Shown in pieces: positions 42,131 to 54,969 of a DNA stretch of 64,000 nt. The position numbers and the translations under genes are program-made. The stretch lies in the NCBI GenBank assembly GCA_025330725.1, contig JAIWND010000040.1, forward strand, positions 1 through 64,000, in the 5' to 3' direction. The notes under the pieces were generated by a model. The model had not been told where the DNA came from and ran no database searches. It worked only from the letters and a program-made list of their open reading frames with translations. Each line of letters opens with the position of its first letter. Position 1 is the stretch's first letter. Source of the stretch: Chlamydoabsidia padenii (lineage: Eukaryota; Mucoromycota; Mucoromycetes; Mucorales; Cunninghamellaceae).

Positions 42131-45100
42131 TCAAACAGGGGATAAGATAATACCATGATTAAAAGGTGGGGGTGTAAGAGTGACTTGATTCATATTGAGT
42201 TCACGGCGAAAAGCCAACACGTTATGTGAGAATCGTTCTCGATCCTTTTTGGTCAATGTCCAATCAATACCCTCCATCAATTGACTGAGTGCCTATAGCC
42301 GCAGACAAAAAAAAAAAAAAACAAGGCCGTCAGTAGGAAATCAGTTCTAATACTCCTGACTTACCTTGGTGGCAAAGTCCCTCCTTTCCGGCAGCTGATG
42401 TTGTATGACATGATTGGTATATTTCATTGCATTCTAAATATCATCACCAAAAAAAAAGTGTTTGTGTGTAATTTGATTAGATTAGTAATTTACCTCTTTT
42501 TGGACAAGTATCAGGACATAAAGTGGACGTGAGAGTTGCCATTGATCATTATTATTATCAAATAAAATCAGCCCATACAAAGTGATAAAGAGTAGAGTTA
42601 CCATGGAAGGTGAGGCTTGAATGTATTCTAAACACCAGTGCGGATAGGGCCAGGCCGAGGTCGAAGTCGTGGAGGTGGTAGTAGTAGATGTAGGTGAGTT
42701 GACCAATAAAGAAGAAGTAGTGGTAGATGAAGATGAGGATAACGAAGGCGAGGTAAGTGAAGGTACCGTATTGTTATTGTTGTTAGAAGTGGTAGTGAGA
42801 ATGCTGATGGGATCTGTTGATGTGGTAGATGAAGAGGATGATCGACGAAGAGGTGCTGAAGAGGCAGTGGCTACAGTTGGTGCTGCTGAGGAGGAGATCA
42901 TCCAGTCAGTTTGCGGCTGTCGAGAGCGAAGATAATGATGACGACGACGTGAAGTTGGACCATGGTATCGCTCGGTTTCTTCCACCACCAAGGTGAATAT
43001 ATGATCCAAAGTGGCACATGAATGGGTACGAATATATGCATCAGAGACTTGGACCCCTTGTTCGCATGCTTCGAGAATCGATAAGAAGGATTTGCTTGCC
43101 ATGACTGGGAGTATTTTTATTTGTTCTGCACTGAATTCATCCAGTAGTTGAAAGTAAGCCTTGGTTACCTTAGGTAGGGTCTATTAAAAAAAGTGTCTAG
43201 TCTATAGATCAACAGAGAAACTTTTTTTTTTCAGGCTTACCATTAGATCATCTAGTGGAATCGATAATATCAATTGGGACATCATTTTGAAAGCTTGGCC
43301 AATGGATGGATCTTGATAAAGCCAGAGTACTCCAAAGTTTACATATTTCCCACTGAGACATCTTGTTAAAATTTGGAAGCAAATGGATATACCCTTATAT
43401 CTACAGTTCATACAAGACAAACAATAACAGTCAGTCAGTTAAAATTTCTTTTGAGGACTTTTTTTGCTCACTTTTCTTGGTATTTTCGATCGTTCAAAAT
43501 CACCGTTTTTTCCAAGATATACCGTCCGTATATATATACAAGTTGACTTGCATCTTTGAACATCAAGACACCGTTGGGGGAGGACACATCAAAGTTTAAC
43601 CGTTGATTCTTATTATGTACGAATTCCGCCATGAATTTCAATAAAGTATTGGCAACCGAAGGATCTTGCACCCACGATTCCATACCACGGATCACGATCG
43701 ACATATATTCAGGGCTAAACCAATTCAGGAAAAGACCAAAGTTTCGTTTGCTTTGCATCGCCATCATCACCCCCCGTAAATCTCGAAAGGTGTCCTCTAG
43801 GGCTCTCTATTATCAAACAAGGATTAGTCCTGACTCATACAGCCTCTCTCTCTTGTGTGTGCGTGTATGTGTGTGCATGTATACCTTACCTTGACTTGGA
43901 CTTGTTGGAAGGCATGGAATGTTGGCAATTGAGCAAGACCATCCAGTCGTTGTTCGAAGCCTTTCATAAACCCATCAAATTCGAGCTCTGTTACTTCTTC
44001 AGCAAATAAAACTTTGCAAAGGATTTGATAGTAAAGCATTCGATTACGTCGATGTTCTCCAGAGGAAGAGTCATCATCACCATCACTGTTATTTTCTTGA
44101 TCTCTCAATATCCCAAAGAGCTGTGCATTGTTATTCATATGGTTTTGTAAAAGATATTTTGTGGTTTCGGTTTTTCGTAGATTCCTTAATGCGCTATAAC
44201 CACTAGCCAAATCATTAAATAGGTCCAAAGTTTGTCGAATCAATGGTCCATTGTTTCCCCAGAATTGCAGGTTTGACACACTAAAAGAGGAAGAATCAAT
44301 CGGCATTTAAAATCACTAGCTCCCTATTATGTGTGTGAGACCCGCTTACATTTTTTGCATAGTGACATCCAGCATGTCGATTTGATTACTGATCCCAAAT
44401 GATTCTATCAAATTATTGTAAACCTAAAAGTGTAAAGGTATATGAAAATGAATTATGTTGATATGACATTAATGGAACCATTCTAACACAATTTTCTTTT
44501 AGTTCTTACGGATTTTGCGGATGCTTCACCGATAAATGATTTTCGGAATTGTTGGAAAAAATAGATAAAGGCAGAGTCCAGTTTTGGATTCAAAAAGGTT
44601 GTTCCCTGTTGATCTTGTAGTGCCTGATTAACTTGCATGACTTGTAATACCTTTGTTGTTATTTGCCCATCAATGTCATCTGCGCTATCAGAGCTGCTGT
44701 ATCCAGGTCGATTACCAATAAAGGCAGCAGCAAAATACACCAACCAAGCAAACTTGGCTTCAATCACATCCAAATTTTCTTTGAATGTTTCAGTACTTGT
44801 CATTCCAGCTTGATTCATCCATTCCTAAAAGTTATAAAGAAAGAAGAAGAAGAAGAAGAAGAAAAGTTGGAAACAGATAGATCTCGAATAGAAAAGAAAT
44901 TAAAATTACCTGATACTCCATAGCTATTGGATCAAATACAGATAAAAGAATAGTAGTTGATTCTTGATATTTGCATCTAGCGATTTTCCCCAGCATCAAC
45001 AAAGTGTCCATCAGGCTTTCTTCGTTTTCAAGAGGATCTATTATATATCAAATGATAAAATTACCTTTACAGGTGCCTCATCCTTCTTTCTTTCTTTTAA

Positions 45101-47013
45101 TTTTGCACTTACCGTCCAACATTTCTTTCACTCGAGTAGACACTGACTGAACATTGGTTATTATATAAGATCGTACCAATTCCATCGTAATCGATTCCAA
45201 TTTTTTCAATATTGTATCATCTAGTTGTTTATAATAAACCATCGTATCTACTATTCTTGACCAGAAGCCCAATAGGTAAGTTGCTGTATTAGGAGACCAC
45301 TATATACAGAAAAATAAGGAAAAGTGGGGAGTTTAATTATCACCATCGTTCTTCCTTTCTTCTCCTCACCTTCCAAGATTGGAAAGCCTTGACAGTAAAG
45401 TCCGCCACCAAAGTAATCCATTCTTCATAGCCTTGTTCCTTGACCAAATCATTCAAAGGTGCAATGGTACAAAATCGGAAGAGTAATCGACAAAATTCAT
45501 TATAATTATCAGAATCATTCATACCTTGAGATTGGAGGATGATGGTTTGGATGCCTTGCATCAGTCGGACAATAAAATTGGATCGCTCGGTGTCACCACT
45601 AAACAATGCCTTTCTTGTAGATGCCAATAAGACAAGACATTCCATTGCCTGAAATCAAGAAAAAAAAAAGTTGGTTTTCAAATCCTACATACACAGAAGG
45701 GATTTTTTTTTTTTTTTTTGGGGGGGAGGAGGAGGGAAGGTTGTTTGCTTTACCTCTGATGTATGAGGAGGTTCAAATTCTTGATAAGCACGGAAGAAGG
45801 TACCAACAAAATGATCTTGTTCATACACGGATCGCCATGAGGTAGGAATCTATTATATATATATATACATATATATATTATTAGAATTGTGTCTTTTAAG
45901 AGAATTTAGTTCGTGTATCTCTTTTACCTGTACAGTACCGATATCTTCTCCAGCTTCGTCCAAACTTACTCCTGCGAAGTCATAAGACAGACAATTGACA
46001 AGGACCCGTAACACATTTTCTCGCATTCGATTTTCCTGAGCCACTATATATATAAATCATATGAATGATATATGGCGTTTTTGTAGAATATACATTATAT
46101 ATTGCTTTTACCATTATCAAACTGAATTGTGCGATTTAATAATTCCTCCAACGTCTGGAACGCCATTTTGAAGATATCCAATAGTTGAGTGTCTCTAAAT
46201 CCAGATGCTTACCCACATATTCAAACAAAAAAAAAGCCAACAGTATGAGTCTTCCTTTTCTTTTCCATCCCACACAATTTACTTTACCAGCCTTTCTAAA
46301 CATAGCAGAGTATCTTGAAGAGCTTGGGGTATTGATATCTTGAATAATGACTGATAAGAGCTGGAAACCCAAAATCCGATGATCCATTAAATAGGCTTGT
46401 AAAAAGTATTGATCCAAATTTTTTCCAATCTTTTGATAATCTTCAAGCTCGACCCATCCCATTCTTGTCAGCTGTGTCAGGACCCCACCTAATTGTGACA
46501 CGATAAGAGGTAACATGTATGGATGCTCAAAAGCATACTCAAGTAAAAAAGAGCCTTCCTCGATAATAATATTAATAATAATAAAATAAGAAGGTTAGAG
46601 GAGCTGCATGAAAAGAGTGTTTCATTTGTTTTGTTTTGTCTTGTTTAGTCTTGCTTTGCTTTTGCTTTGCTTTTGTTTTCCTTACGTAATTGTAGTTTGG
46701 TAACTGTATCAAAAAGTGTGAATTGACTGGTGATAAGTTGTTTCAACCGAGCCAAACAAAAGGTTTGAACATATGGACTAGATGATGCTTCCAAGAGGAT
46801 ACGGATGGCTGATGCGGTCTGGGTGGGTGTTTGAATAGTCAAGGACAAAGCCGGCGTGTTGTTCTTGGTGCTACTGGTATTATCTGTAAAAATTGGGAAT
46901 TCTGTCTCCAATTCTTGTTGAATTCGCTGTCGAGTTTCTGCAGAGATAGGATTATAAAACTGTTCACATAATGATACATAGTATTGAATACGTTCATCTT
47001 GTTGAGCCATCAT
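42131..47013 (-). CDS. XPO7: Exportin-7 (RanBP16) homologue
   Basis: Importin-beta family nuclear transport receptor that binds cargo and Ran-GTP. Minus-strand gene with well over a dozen exons; the first runs 47013-46686 (start MMAQQDERIQYYVSLC) and joins an exon starting SFLLEYAFEHPYML. Blocks that match exportin-7: the HEAT-like region ending QLTRMGW; FNFDVSSPNG-type block (here RLNFDVSSPNGVLMF, about 43600-43560), YKGISICFQILTRCLSGKYVNFGV (about 43395-43330), and LSIPLDDLM. The last exons read LMEGIDWTLTKKDRERFS and stop at 42131-42133. A variable Ser/Thr-rich stretch at 42650-42900 lies near the C-terminus. Intron-rich, intact; individual splice sites not all checked. Confidence 0.88.
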
Positions 47014-48111
47014 CTTTTGTTGTCTAAACTACGTTATTTCGTTTGTAAGTATACTGGGTGCTGATGCTGCTCAAGTCGACTTGGTAAAAAGGTTTACAAG
47101 GGTAAAGGCGCAAAGTAGAAATAAAAAATGAAAAGTATAGACTAGGGAGTTTATTTTTTTAGAAGGATAAGAAGAAAGTATTGCCTTTCCTATGATATAA
47201 ATGTACGTACACTATTTACACTAATGAATGTCGGGGTTAAAAATAAGATGTCGTGAAGTAGGGAATATAATGTCTTGGGACAAAAGTTGGACAGAATAGG
47301 AAATAGAATGTCATAAGCAGGGAATGAAGTTGTCGCATCATAATAAAAATAAGCTTCTGTCCGTCTTATTTTCAATCATCGAGACTTACCAATATTTCAA
47401 ATCAATTCAGGTCAAACCAAGCCAAGTCATGCCAGGTAAATAAATAGATCATATAAAAGAAAGAAATAGGTTAGATAAAGGTTCCTTTTTTGTTTGATTT
47501 GACTTACCGGTACCCACCGAAGTGATTCGTTGTCCTCAAGGCAAGCCAAAAGAAAAAGGGCTGACCAGCCATACACACCTAAAGATTTTTTTTTCGTATT
47601 CAGCCAAATTAAGATCTCTGATTGGTCGTACCAATCAAAAGACTAGAAAACCTACTGAAAGACCAAGAAAACCGCACTTGAAATAAAATGAAGACATATT
47701 ATTGGCGAAAAAAACCGAATGTCAAATTTTTTCAAATCGACTTACAGAGCGCTTTGCATGAAAGTTTCACCCTGAAAAGGGAAAAAAAGAAAAAGAGTGC
47801 TTTATTACAGTATTCTAATCAATTTATTGCGTTCTATTCCATTCTATTTTATTCTAATTAATTCTATGCTAACATAATATAAACTATTCTAATCTATTCT
47901 ATCTAATCTATTCTATATTCGTTGTGGACAACAGTCAGTATGAGCCAAACTTGTATTGGTTGATGATGTTTGATGTACAATTTTGATCGACATCCAAGAC
48001 ACCTTCCAAGCAAAGTTGATTCATCGGATACCAGACACTGATAGCTTCCACCATGGGGTTTCTGTTTACATCAGTTCCTGTTTATGTGTATTTGTTGATG
48101 GAGTACGTCTG

Positions 48112-48161
<50 letters not shown>

Positions 48162-48199
48162 TCACCTATAAAGAATATTTTACCAGACGAATTGTTGGA
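47014..48199. other. Intergenic, AT-rich with TTCTA repeats and T44 tract
   Basis: Contains the exportin promoter, a TTCTA-rich degenerate repeat at about 47812-47925, and T44 at 48115-48158. No gene recognised. The short tract CAAGCCAAGTCATGCCAGGTAA near 47418 is a possible unassigned splice donor of an upstream exon. Confidence 0.45.
48115..48158. repeat. T44 homopolymer
   Basis: Uninterrupted T run just downstream (in transposon orientation) of the Plavaka/KDZ-type remnant. Confidence 0.8.
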
Positions 48200-51110
48200 T
48201 TTCGCCTAGAACAGACACCACCTCCCATCCACCAATGTTAAGGAGGTGTCATTGTTGTCTTGATAGTCCCTGGCTGCACCAAACAAGATTGGGAAATAAT
48301 CTTCCCGCTCTTCATCCATCATCCTTGTCACCCCGCTTTCACATCGTCGAATGTCGCCATCATTGTCGCACCAAGACCCACCTTCCAGCACTTGTCGAAT
48401 CATAGCTTGTTTACCAAATGTTCTTGCCATGTCCCTGGATACTGATTGACGATTCGAATCAACAATATATTCCCGGATTGAACTTGTTGAATTGTTCACC
48501 CTTTTCGGTTTCATAGTGAAGAGGTGTGCCTAATCGAATAATGTTGGCGGGTAAGTGGTGTAGGAGATGCACTTTTGGTTTCATCGAGAATGGTGAGTGA
48601 TCGTCGGCAAGTGAGCTGTCGGAATCGTAGAGAGTCGTAGTTAAATCCTTTACAGCCGAGTCAAAACGCCGGGTATAATCATCGATGTCACCATAGGTAC
48701 CCCTCATAAACACCAAAGAAGAGAGGACGCCCAGCTTGATAAAAACCTTACTGATCGTTTGCATGTCGGTATCATCTTCTTTTATAAATTCCTCACGAAT
48801 GATAATGGGTAGAACTTGGAGTATCTGCTTGAAGTTCCTGCCCAAGAAGAATCCACAGTGTTTGAGATTGCGACGGAAACTTCGCGAGAATCCAGGTCCA
48901 CCGGCATATTCTTCCAGGAGCTTTTGTGAGTCGATCCAGCTTCGTATCTTGTTTCTTGAGTACCACCTTAACCAAGTGATTCACCATATACTTCCTAATG
49001 CCAAGAAGTATAGAGTACAAAATTTCCATAGGAGTGTCATTTGATGGGTCGAATGATCGAAGCATTAGAAGAGCATCAGCGCCTTTGTCCTTGAAACTGA
49101 GATCTTTGACTATTATCGGTGTTTCGAGTACGTCTTAAATAAAGGTTTTCGGTCAGGAGTAGATGCTGCCAAGCAGTAGTGATGTTTTGTTCTTTCGGTG
49201 TAGGTGTAGTTCAGGAGATCGTTATTTTTCGCTATTTCGTCGTCCACTTTTGTACAATCTTTAGCAGAGAGCTTTCTGTAATAGCAAAAGCGGCAAGAAT
49301 AAAGAGTCGTCAGGCCAAGAAGTCCACAAAGTTCCGAGTGCCGTAGGCTGTCGGCCGTAATATACACCACAGGAGATATCACTAACAAATCTTCATTGTA
49401 TTCCGCTGAGTGCATGGCCATACCATTCTCCAACATCTTGAGATCTTCTGCAATTCGGGGCACCATATCCATCGCCGATAAGCCTCGAGATCTAGCAACA
49501 GCACCAATGAAGTAAGTGTTTTCACGACGATTATGTTCTTCAGAGGAAAAAGCCCCACGCACCATAGACCAGCTATCGAATTTGTTAAATTGTTTCAAAA
49601 TATTTCCTGAAGTGTCGTCTGTGAATAATATAAAAGGGGCAATTTTGACCTTGTGAAATGCACCCCCCACCGTTAGGAATAGACCGTTTCATAGAGTTTG
49701 ATCCAAAGAGCAGGTTACTGTGTTTGTCAATCAGAGCAGTGAGTCCTTGAAGAGTGTCAGAGAAGCAGTTTTCAAAAATCAAGCCTTGTTTTGAGAGAAC
49801 TTGGCGGAATAAAGATACCAATACGTCGGCCGATTTGACTTACACAAAACATAAAAGACAGGAACCATTCTTCAATAAGATCACGTCATAGCACCGACCA
49901 AAAATTTCACCAGACTTTGTAAAGTATGAATCAATAAGAAGATATATAGGAGAGCCATTGTTTGCAACAGAGATGATGTCACCTACCCAATAATCACACC
50001 TATTAATTGTAATTACAGGTTGCTGGAGCAGGTGGTGGGTGCGCCATTTTTGACCTTGTTGTAGATGCAGTAGCCGATTAGGGGTGTAGTCAGGGAGGGC
50101 CGAGGTTTTCTTCGATCGTACTGGATTGCCAACTAGCATGTTCAGGTATGTAGGTGCCAGATTTAAATGATAGGACCGAGAATCGGATCCAGGTATGTCC
50201 ACTTGAGTCGTCGTTAATACAGGCACCTTGCTCTTCTTTCGTTGTTGATAATTGTACAAGGCATCCAAAGCAGGTGACTTGAATAATACACCGGATTCGC
50301 GAGACTTTTCGTAAATCTTCAACATCAGTACGAGGAGATACATCACCTTTTGCATGATTCTTCTGGACAAGCGGGCATCGTCACCATAAATAAATGAGTG
50401 TAGAAGGATCGTCCGGAGGTCGCTAAAAGGAAAGGCATCCCCAGTGGTTTCACTTAAGCCAATATTGGACATCCCTTCAACCGCACGCACATCACCAGTG
50501 GCACATTCGGTGATGGCTTCCAAATCAAGATCACGTTGCGTGATATGCCGGAATCTTGATGTAAAAGGTTCTTTCAAAGTGTCGATGTCTTCGGTGTCGT
50601 TATCACTACCACTGTCATAATATTCATCGTCGCCACCAGTAGAAGAATTGTCGTCATCCGCGTTGCCTTGTAACAGCAAGCTGTTCAATTAGTAAAAGGA
50701 CACTCATGATGGAATGTTTTTTCGTACCTGTTGCTGTTCATCAGAATTTCCACCATTATCACTACATTATTGTCCATTAGCTTGAAGAGTTGAAGAACCC
50801 ACACCAATGTCACCATTCCATTGCCCAATATTACCTGTAAGTGGAGAACCATTGCCATTAGCATCCACTTGTTGTTCATTAATGCCGCCATTTTGCCCAA
50901 GAGTGTCGCCACCATTGTTGCCATGTTGTTGCCGAATACCACCAGTAGTTAAAGAACCAGCAAATTCTGTCAAGACAGTAGCAGCTTGACTACCAGTCAC
51001 CTTTTTATTGTGAAGTTCCGTTGTTAAGTGCGTAAGGAAGTGTTGGTGTCTTTGGAATTGTCTTCCGCCAGGCCCGCAATATGTTTCTTCAAGTTGTTTT
51101 TTTTACATTC
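48200..51110 (-). pseudogene. Plavaka/KDZ-type (CACTA-related) transposase remnant
   Basis: Large minus-strand transposase in several frames. N-terminal piece (about 51085-50770) has YCGPGGRQFQRHQHFLTHL, which may be half of a zinc finger, then Gly/Asn-rich linker. An 850-bp open block (50688-49840) contains acidic sequence and helix-rich sequence. The core (49670-49113) shows FILFTDDTSGN, the KQFNKFDSWSMV block, SPVVYITADSLRHSELCGLLGL and CRFCYYRKL, the Asp- and Cys-containing signature of Plavaka/KDZ transposases. The C-terminal block (48845-48459) has SMKPKVHLLHHLP and ETEKGEQFNKF. Frameshifts separate the blocks. Family call is from the DDTSGN and KVHLLHHL motifs; subfamily is uncertain. 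Confidence 0.7.
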
Positions 51111-51268
51111 CTACGTTTCGGTTAGGTGCTGTAAAGTTTTGGATCAACACGTGATATGATTTTTTGTTGCCCATTTGAAGAAGAAGTGAATGTGAAGTAA
51201 AAGTTACAAAAAAAAGTTGGAGAAAGGAAAAGAAAAAAATGACAAGTTCCACTTGGATCTTTTAAGCG

Positions 51269-51333
<65 letters not shown>
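51269..51333. repeat. A65 homopolymer
   Basis: Longest mononucleotide run in the window. It could be a retroposed tail, but no LINE or target duplication was recognised around it. Confidence 0.85.
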
Positions 51334-51335
<2 letters not shown>

Positions 51336-51364
51336 GAGAATGTTTCATATTTAACAAGTGAAGA

Positions 51365-51670
51365 GGTTACTTACTGGAACCAATCGTGACAGCCAGGCTT
51401 GTAGATACGAGATGTAGATTTGTTCAAAACCTTCCACAAGGTGATTAACCATATTGGAAACATATGAGCAGGCTATGAAGGCCAGTATATTCGCAGACTA
51501 ATTAGGTGCTTTTCCTTGATTTTTGGTGGGTGGTAAACGACAAACAGCACTAGGGACTATAACCTTGAATTCTTCAAATGATGCTTTAATGTTAGTTAGT
51601 AGTTGTTCATTGAATAATCCAGTGTTTGACCAACGCCGTCCAGTCACAAGTTGATATACACCATTTATAA
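51365..51670 (-). pseudogene. Unidentified coding remnant
   Basis: On the minus strand a frame with one internal stop reads INGVYQLVTGRRWSNTGLF, then FKVIVPSAVCRLPPTKNQGK and LVEGFEQIYISYLQAWLSRL. The regular protein-like composition over about 100 codons suggests a former exon. I do not recognise the family. Confidence 0.35.
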
Positions 51671-52608
51671 ATAAATCGGTAGTCGAAGCAAACAGAATGA
51701 AAGAAAGAATAAAGACGAAGAAAAAAAGTAAAAAGTAAAAAGATAAGGAGGAGAAAATTCACAGCAATGTTGTGGTTTCAGTTTTATCTTGTTGCATGAA
51801 ACAAAGAGGATTCTTATTCCTTCCATTTCCTTCTTTAGGTCTTGTTATATCATGGAGAAGTTAGTATAACCATCAATTGACAATCAATAATGCTTTCTCT
51901 TTTCTGTTTAGTACATTACATTCCTGAAGGTTATAGCTTTCGTTCAAGGTAAAGGAAGCTAGACATTAAACGGTACGATCCTGACTCCAAACGTCAGATG
52001 GGGAAATATGCAGGATGGACACTACGGGAAGTGACAAAATGAATTTACGACATGTACGAAATGTTCGAAACAGACTGCAGTACTTTTAAAGGTTGATAAT
52101 ACCTGAATATTTAAAAGATATGTACCTATCCCTTACAAATTTTCGCCAGCAATACTTTGTATGGGAGGTGAACTTGAACGATCACCCCTTTTGGGGAGAA
52201 AATAATATGGCGGGATTTAAAAATTCCATCCTGTTCATAAAAGGAGTTGGTCAAAGTCGAAAAAAGGGGCATACAATAGAAATACTGGGTTTTGAGAATT
52301 GCTATGCTAGGCACACGGAATTTTGATGTTCAGCGTTCAACGCCTAGAAAAAAAATCTTCGTCGCAAAGAAAAGGTAAAAGTCATCGCAAGCCTCAACAT
52401 ACTGACACAGGAGTCTTGGAGTTTGGTTTTTGCGGTAAAGTATGTTGGAAATAAATTATAGTATGCACATCGCCACTTTAACCATTAGCAACGGCTGACA
52501 AGTGAGTGAGTAGTGGTCTTCCAAAATTCCATGCGTACTTTCCGTGCACCTAGCATTCCCCTTTCCAAATTCGCTATCCATGTCAAAACCAATGCCTACA
52601 CTATAACA
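51671..52608. other. Spacer with no defensible gene
   Basis: A 77-codon plus-strand frame at 52093-52326 has no recognised domain. Otherwise AT-rich and broken. Confidence 0.35.
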
Positions 52609-52720
52609 ACGCCCGCCATAACCCAATTACAAACAAATGTCCGTCATACCCTAATTACATACAGACGCTCGTCATAGCCCAATTATTGAAAGACGCCAGA
52701 TAGAGCCCAACAAGGGACGC
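52605..52720. repeat. Four degenerate tandem repeats of about 28 bp
   Basis: Units of the form (A/G)ACGCCCGTCATAACCCAATTA(C)AAA occur at about 52607, 52635, 52663 and a partial one at 52691. They lie between the Helitron helicase fragment and its likely 3' side. Confidence 0.6.
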
Positions 52721-52843
52721 CAGTCGGCGATCAGGTCGTTTATTGACAAAAAAAAAAAAAAAGGATGGGGTAAAAGGGACAGACTATACTGCCAAACAAT
52801 CTATAGCATTATGTCTAGGTAAACCATGTTATTAGCATAAGGA

Positions 52844-53750
52844 TCAGATGGAGAAGAGGAAGAAGACAATGGGACCGCCACATAATAGGTTTGCCGAATC
52901 AGTAACATGGGACAATACAAAATGTAGCTGACCATGGGTGAATACGTTTTGTTTCGAGTATGCAACAATATGATTCAGAGTTTGCCCCTGGCATCTGTGC
53001 ATGGTCATGGCAAAGGCAAGACGGACAGCCAATTGTTGGTGACGCAGGGTAAATGGGTATTTGAATTCTTTGCTTGTAAAGTGAATTTTTTAATCAGGAA
53101 ATTCTTGTTGTTGCCAAACGATCGTACTTGAATAGAGTGTTGTAATAGCTTGACCACATATATCTTTGTCTCGTTTCAAATACCATGTTCCACATCGAGA
53201 TTTCAGAGGATAATCAATGGCATCCCGGCTTTGATGGTGAGGAGGTGACTGGGCATATCATTCGGATACAATGAGTGACGGAATTCCACAGGATAGTTGA
53301 TAAAGTAGTTGAAGGGATCGTCGCTGTCGATGAGGGCGTCCATTGATTCGTAGTCTTAGCTTCACCGGGGAAAGATTCTGTTGCTTCAATGTTGATCCGA
53401 CCCACAAATGCATTTTTCGTCGTGAGGATAGTATGGGTGGCGTAAAAAGAGGGATCTTGGTGTTGGCTGAGGTCAGGGTATATTTTGTTGATAATGGTTG
53501 CAATGTCTTCAGAATCCAAAAGCCAGTCTTGTTTGACGGGTACCTTTTCATGGTGAGGAGGTTCACTATTTCCAATAGAGAGAAGCTGGGCAGCAAAGTC
53601 GGTGTCCGTAATCCAAGACAAAAGAGATTCGGGAGGAGGACGTGGCAATGCAATGTTGATCTTGCTGCTGTTGCAGCACATACTGAAGAGAGGATTCGTG
53701 TTGGCGGATGACGCTTTGCAACGGACAATTCTGGATTCTACAGTATTCAA
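52844..53750 (-). pseudogene. Helitron Rep/helicase, internally deleted
   Basis: Minus strand. The first part (from 53750) reads ANTNPLFSMCCNSSKINIAL and LPRPPPESLLSWI, as at the N-terminus of Helitron proteins. It passes at once into helicase sequence: LSIGNSEPPHHEKVPV, IINKIYPDLSQH and AFVGRINIEATESFPGEAK. The end (53032-52844) is the Pif1-type C-terminal block LAFAMTMHRCQGQTLNHIV then FTHGQLHFVLSHVTDS. The Rep endonuclease and most of the helicase (motifs I to IV) are missing, so this is a deletion derivative. Frameshifts near 53360 and 53110. No terminal hairpin with CTRR could be fixed. Confidence 0.75.
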
Positions 53751-53851
53751 GACATTTAAATCCAGCTTATACGATTAGCTAAGTACCCTTACTTCTTTAA
53801 TAGTGTCAAATAAACAATAATGATACTATTCTATTCACTATTGGAGACGGT

Positions 53852-53853
53852 GT

Positions 53854-53936
<83 letters not shown>
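53852..53936. repeat. (GAT)n microsatellite
   Basis: About 28 trinucleotide units followed by a TTGGTGTTG-rich flank. On the minus strand it would read poly-Ser or poly-His, but no convincing gene spans it. Confidence 0.9.
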
Positions 53937-54239
53937 TTGGTGTTGAGTTGGTGTTGGTGTTACTCCTTTTGAATGATGTCAGATTTTGAAAGAAAGAAAA
54001 AATCCCACCAGACCCAGTGGGGAGCCAAGTGGAATTTTTTCTCTCCCCCTTATTTTTTATAATTTGACATCTATACAAAATGAACAACGTCAACAACAAC
54101 AACAACACCTATATAGAATAAAATAGAATAGTTCGTTATTGTTTTTTATTATCATTATCAATAAATATGAATAAAATCATGCCTATTCTAATGCTTGACT
54201 ATTCTACTGCTACATGACTATTCTACTGCTACATGACTA

Positions 54240-54241
54240 TT

Positions 54242-54280
<39 letters not shown>
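54240..54280. repeat. (CTA)n microsatellite
   Basis: Twelve or so CTA/ACT units, preceded by duplicated CTACATGACTATTCTACTG units at about 54208-54245. Confidence 0.85.
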
Positions 54281-54288
<8 letters not shown>

Positions 54289-54969
54289 TTACGGTTATGC
54301 TTGACAGAATTTTCCGCTCGCCGTTAGCTTGAGATTGCCATCGCAAGAGCCGTTATTTGTTGGTCCGAATCGTCGCCGTCAAACAGGCATACGAAGTCGT
54401 TGTAATAAAGACATCGTCATCGGACAGAGAAAGTTCGTATTGTTGCGTTTCGAAAAATAAGGTAAGATGTAAAAAAGGAAGAAAGAAGAAAGAAGAGGAA
54501 TGGGCATTAGGTCTTATTTATTTTTTCCCACTAAATTTTTAAAATTTAAGCGCCGATATGTCAAATCCCACCTAATCAAGTGGACCATTAATTAGAAAAA
54601 GAACTGGGATTGCAGTTTATGGGGGCAGACTTAAGAGATCCAAAATAATCGGTTAATAATTCATCCGACGTAGAAATACGGGATGCGGCCCCAGCCCAAG
54701 CCTCTGCGGGCGACCCGATCCGTTTTCGGCAAAAAAAATATTTTTACCTGACGGCGAAATGATTCCTTTCTCCGCTTGGGAATCATTTAGAAACAGGCGA
54801 ACCTTGATTCACACACACACAAAAAAAAAAGGAGACATAAAAAAGAACCCCTTTGAAGACCAGCTCGGGGTTTTTTTTTTTTTTTTTTTTTTTTAATTTT
54901 ATCAAATACCTGACATATAACTACTACTATTATATACAACTACTAAAGGTAAACTACTTTTTTTTTTTT
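54281..54969. other. Intergenic, no gene recognised
   Basis: Includes a T24 tract near 54871-54894 and a GC-richer patch at 54680-54725. No feature assigned. Confidence 0.4.

Noticed and set aside
42669..42935. Acidic plus-strand ORF opposite the exportin gene
   Set aside because: It is the antisense of the Ser/Thr-rich stretch of exportin-7 and has no independent support.
53806..54108. Minus-strand ORF with a long serine run
   Set aside because: The serine run is only the translation of the (GAT)n microsatellite; no domain or splice context.
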